From Frankia alni ACN14a (GTDB taxonomy: Bacteria > Actinomycetota > Actinomycetes > Frankiales > Frankiaceae): 64,000 bases of DNA. Made by a program: the position numbers and the translations under genes. The DNA is taken from assembly GCF_000058485.1 (NCBI RefSeq), contig NC_008278.1:1296962-1360961 (forward strand). Reading direction: 5' to 3'. How positions within the stretch are numbered: the stretch's first letter is position 1; every line of letters starts with the position of its first letter. The notes under the pieces are model-generated. The model saw only the letters and a program-made list of their open reading frames with translations, searched no databases and had not been told where the DNA came from. This document shows, one piece after another, positions 61,964 to 64,000 of the stretch.

Positions 61964-64000
61964 GTGACGTCGCGGGTCGTGGTGGTCTGCGTGCAGGGCC
62001 GGCGGCCGGGTGCCGTGCAGGCCCTGCGGGCGGCGGTGTCGGCGCAGGCGCCGCCGCCCGATCAGGTCCTCGACCTGCAGGTCGTCGAGGTCCGCATCGG
62101 CGGCGGTGCCGCGGTTGCCCCATCGGCCGCCACTGCCGCCTCGGCCCCCTCGGCCCCCTCGGCCCCGGCCATCCCCCCGCTCACGACTGCGCCTTCGGTC
62201 GACGCCGCCCGTCCGGCCGACGCCTCCCCGAGGCCCGCCGTCCACCTCCCCCGGCCGCGCGACGCACCCCCGGCCGAGACGGTTGCGGTTCCCGCACGCC
62301 TCTCGGGTGACGGGACCGGCACGCCGTCGACGGCCGGGGTGGTCGACGGATCGGCGGAACCCGGCCCAGGGGGGTCCTCGGTAGTCCACCTGGCCGCCGG
62401 CACCCGCTTCGGCGTGGCGGTGGCCGCGGGCCTGGCACACCTCGGCGGGCCGCCGCGGGACGGCTACGTCTGGCTGCTCGACGACGGCGCCCTGCCCGCC
62501 CCCGACGCCCTGCGCACCCTGCTGGCCTGCGCGCGGCTCGATCCCGGCGCCGCCGTGTTCGGTCCCAAACTCCGTGCCGTCCTCCCGAGGCCGCCGGCGT
62601 CCGGGTCGCCGCCGGCGTCCGGCGCGCCGTCGCCGCCGCTCCTGCTCGAGGCGGGGGTGAGCGTCGACCGCGCGGGCCGCCGGTACACCGGTGTGCGGCC
62701 GGGTGAGATCGACCGGGGCCAGCGCGACGGGGTGCGCGACGTGCTCACCGTGGCCTGCTCCGGCATGCTCGTCCGGGCGGGCGCCTGGCGGCTGCTCGAC
62801 GGCTTCGACCCCGAGCTCGACGGCGCCCACGACATCGACCTCGGCTGGCGGGCCGCCCGGGCCGGGTTGCGGGTCGTCGTCGTGCCCACGGCGACGATGA
62901 CCGTCCCCGCCGACGCTCCCGTCCCCGCCGGTGCCCCCTTCCCCCCCGAGGTCACCGTCCCTGCGCAGGCGGAGGCGGCGGCGGAGGCGGCCGGGCCGGG
63001 GAGTCGTTCGGCGCGGGGCCCGCGGGACAGGAGGGGCTGGGTGCCGGCGGACCGCGCCGGCGCGCTTCGGGTCCGCCTGGCGAACACGGCGCGGCCGCTG
63101 CTGCCGGGGTCCGCCGCAGCCATCCTGGTCGGGGCGCTCCCGCGGATGCTGGGCCTGCTTGCGCGCGGGCACCTGCGGGCGGCGGCCACCGAGCTCGCGC
63201 TGCCCCTCGCCGTGCTGGGCCAGCCGCGCCTGCTGGCGCGGATGCGTCGGCGCGCCGCGCGTACCCGCGCCGTGTCGCACCACGCCATCCGCTCCCTGTT
63301 CCCCGCCCGGCTGCGCCGCCGGGCCGAGGCGCGGGTGGTTGCGGGCAGCGGGGCCGGCAGAGTCGGGGCGCACCGCCGCGGCTGCGCCGTGGACGACGTT
63401 TCGGCGGCTGCCCCGTCCGGCCGGCGATCGACCCGGGCGGCGGTCCTGCTCGCGGTCGTGCTCGGCGTCGTCGGCCTGGTCGCGCTGCGCGGGATGCCGG
63501 CCGACGTGCTCGGCGCGGGCCTGCCGCTGCCCGCCGGGGCCCACGACCTGTGGACGGCGGTCTGGTCCGGCCGGGTCGCCACCGCCGGCGCCCCACTCGA
63601 CCCCGCGGGGCCGCCCCCGCCCTGGACCGCGCTGCTCGCGGCCGTCGCGAGCCTGCTCGGCGGCCGGCCGGGGGCGGCGGGCTGGCTCCTGCTCGCCGCC
63701 GGGCCGGCGCTTGCCGGCCTGACGGCCCACCGGGCGCTTGCCCGGCTCGGTCCTCGCCCGGCCGCCCGCTTCGGACTCGCCGCCGCCTACGGAGTGAGCC
63801 CGGCGATGACCGGCGCGGTCGCCGCCGGCCGCGGCGACACCGTCGCCGCTCTGATCCTGCTTCCGGCCGTGCTCGCCGCCACCGACTCGGCACTGCGTGG
63901 CCATGCGCGGCCGGCGGGCGGGCGCCCGCGGGCGATCTGGATACTGGCCGTCTGCCTGGTCGGATTCGTCGCCTGCGCGCCGTCGATGGCGCCGCTGGTG
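61964..64000 (+). CDS. GT2-like glycosyltransferase fused to membrane domain (partial)
   Basis: At least 679 residues; the 3' end is beyond the window. The N-terminal GT2-like region has VWLLDDGALPAPDAL (donor Asp motif) and GFDPELDGAHDIDLGWRAA, interrupted early by an Ala/Pro/Ser-rich insert (about 45-140). Around residue 485 hydrophobic helices begin (VLLAVVLGVVGLVAL) and continue to the window end, with GRGDT in a loop. The GTG at 61964 has no clear ribosome site; it lies 91 bp after whiB2. A fused transferase/polytopic protein is likely in surface-glycan synthesis. Confidence 0.78.
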   Translation, partial: MTSRVVVVCVQGRRPGAVQALRAAVSAQAPPPDQVLDLQVVEVRIGGGAAVAPSAATAASAPSAPSAPAIPPLTTAPSVDAARPADASPRPAVHLPRPRDAPPAETVAVPARLSGDGTGTPSTAGVVDGSAEPGPGGSSVVHLAAGTRFGVAVAAGLAHLGGPPRDGYVWLLDDGALPAPDALRTLLACARLDPGAAVFGPKLRAVLPRPPASGSPPASGAPSPPLLLEAGVSVDRAGRRYTGVRPGEIDRGQRDGVRDVLTVACSGMLVRAGAWRLLDGFDPELDGAHDIDLGWRAARAGLRVVVVPTATMTVPADAPVPAGAPFPPEVTVPAQAEAAAEAAGPGSRSARGPRDRRGWVPADRAGALRVRLANTARPLLPGSAAAILVGALPRMLGLLARGHLRAAATELALPLAVLGQPRLLARMRRRAARTRAVSHHAIRSLFPARLRRRAEARVVAGSGAGRVGAHRRGCAVDDVSAAAPSGRRSTRAAVLLAVVLGVVGLVALRGMPADVLGAGLPLPAGAHDLWTAVWSGRVATAGAPLDPAGPPPPWTALLAAVASLLGGRPGAAGWLLLAAGPALAGLTAHRALARLGPRPAARFGLAAAYGVSPAMTGAVAAGRGDTVAALILLPAVLAATDSALRGHARPAGGRPRAIWILAVCLVGFVACAPSMAPLV

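Noticed and set aside
61181-63904. A 907-residue antisense frame opposite whiB2 and the GT2 fusion
   Set aside because: WhiB2 cysteines and GT2 motifs are on the plus strand; the antisense frame has no recognisable motif.

Overview
This window is high-GC actinobacterial DNA. Evidence: strongly GC-biased third positions, many GTG starts, a WhiB regulator, two LytR-CpsA-Psr (LCP) proteins, all three F420-biosynthesis proteins (FbiA, FbiB, FbiC) and a WbbL-type rhamnosyltransferase. The proline-rich, repeat-laden protein tails and the gene content fit a Frankia-like actinomycete. That assignment is inference; no rRNA or species marker is present.

Layout. 1-5.1 kb: the N-terminus of an unknown protein, a TetR regulator, a GtrA-type membrane protein, a beta-carbonic anhydrase behind a tiny overlapping leader ORF, and a UDP-glucose dehydrogenase. 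5.2-14.5 kb: TIGR03089 protein and LCP protein, a GT-C-like membrane protein, RmlA, a second LCP protein and RmlD. 14.8-17.5 kb: a TetR/MFS drug-efflux pair ending in two strong hairpins. 17.6-32.8 kb: a cell-surface glycan locus with two membrane glycosyltransferase-like proteins, three cytoplasmic glycosyltransferases, an ABC-2 exporter (Wzm/Wzt type), and a divergent HAD-protein/methyltransferase pair. 33-39.9 kb: a VOC protein, a Ser/Thr kinase with a seven-blade WD40 propeller, a third GT-C-like protein and a hexapeptide acyltransferase. 40-48.8 kb: a polyprenyl-phosphate-type GT2, three GT4 enzymes, a methyltransferase, WbbL and the sugar nucleotidyltransferase ManB. 48.9-53.8 kb: an unusual two-module sensor-kinase-like protein, a beta-clamp (DnaN) protein away from dnaA, and a DUF3105 protein. 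53.9-60.8 kb: fbiB, fbiA, a TetR regulator, a small unknown gene and fbiC. 61.2-64 kb: a WhiB2-like regulator and the start of a GT2/membrane fusion.

How the genes fit. RmlA, RmlD, WbbL, ManB and the LCP proteins are the precursor, priming and ligation parts of an actinobacterial wall-polymer system. The Wzm/Wzt exporter, its glycosyltransferases and the HAD/methyltransferase pair look like a second, ABC-exported glycan pathway embedded in that neighbourhood. TIGR03089, LCP, rmlD, wbbL, manB, fbiAB and whiB2 also lie close together in mycobacteria, so the framework looks ancestral and the export module inserted.

Two sequence-level themes recur. At least eleven genes have a -10-like hexamer 6-8 nt before the start codon and no ribosome binding site, suggesting leaderless mRNAs. 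Short in-frame tandem repeats (15-27 bp) have expanded in linkers and tails and across several stop or start codons.
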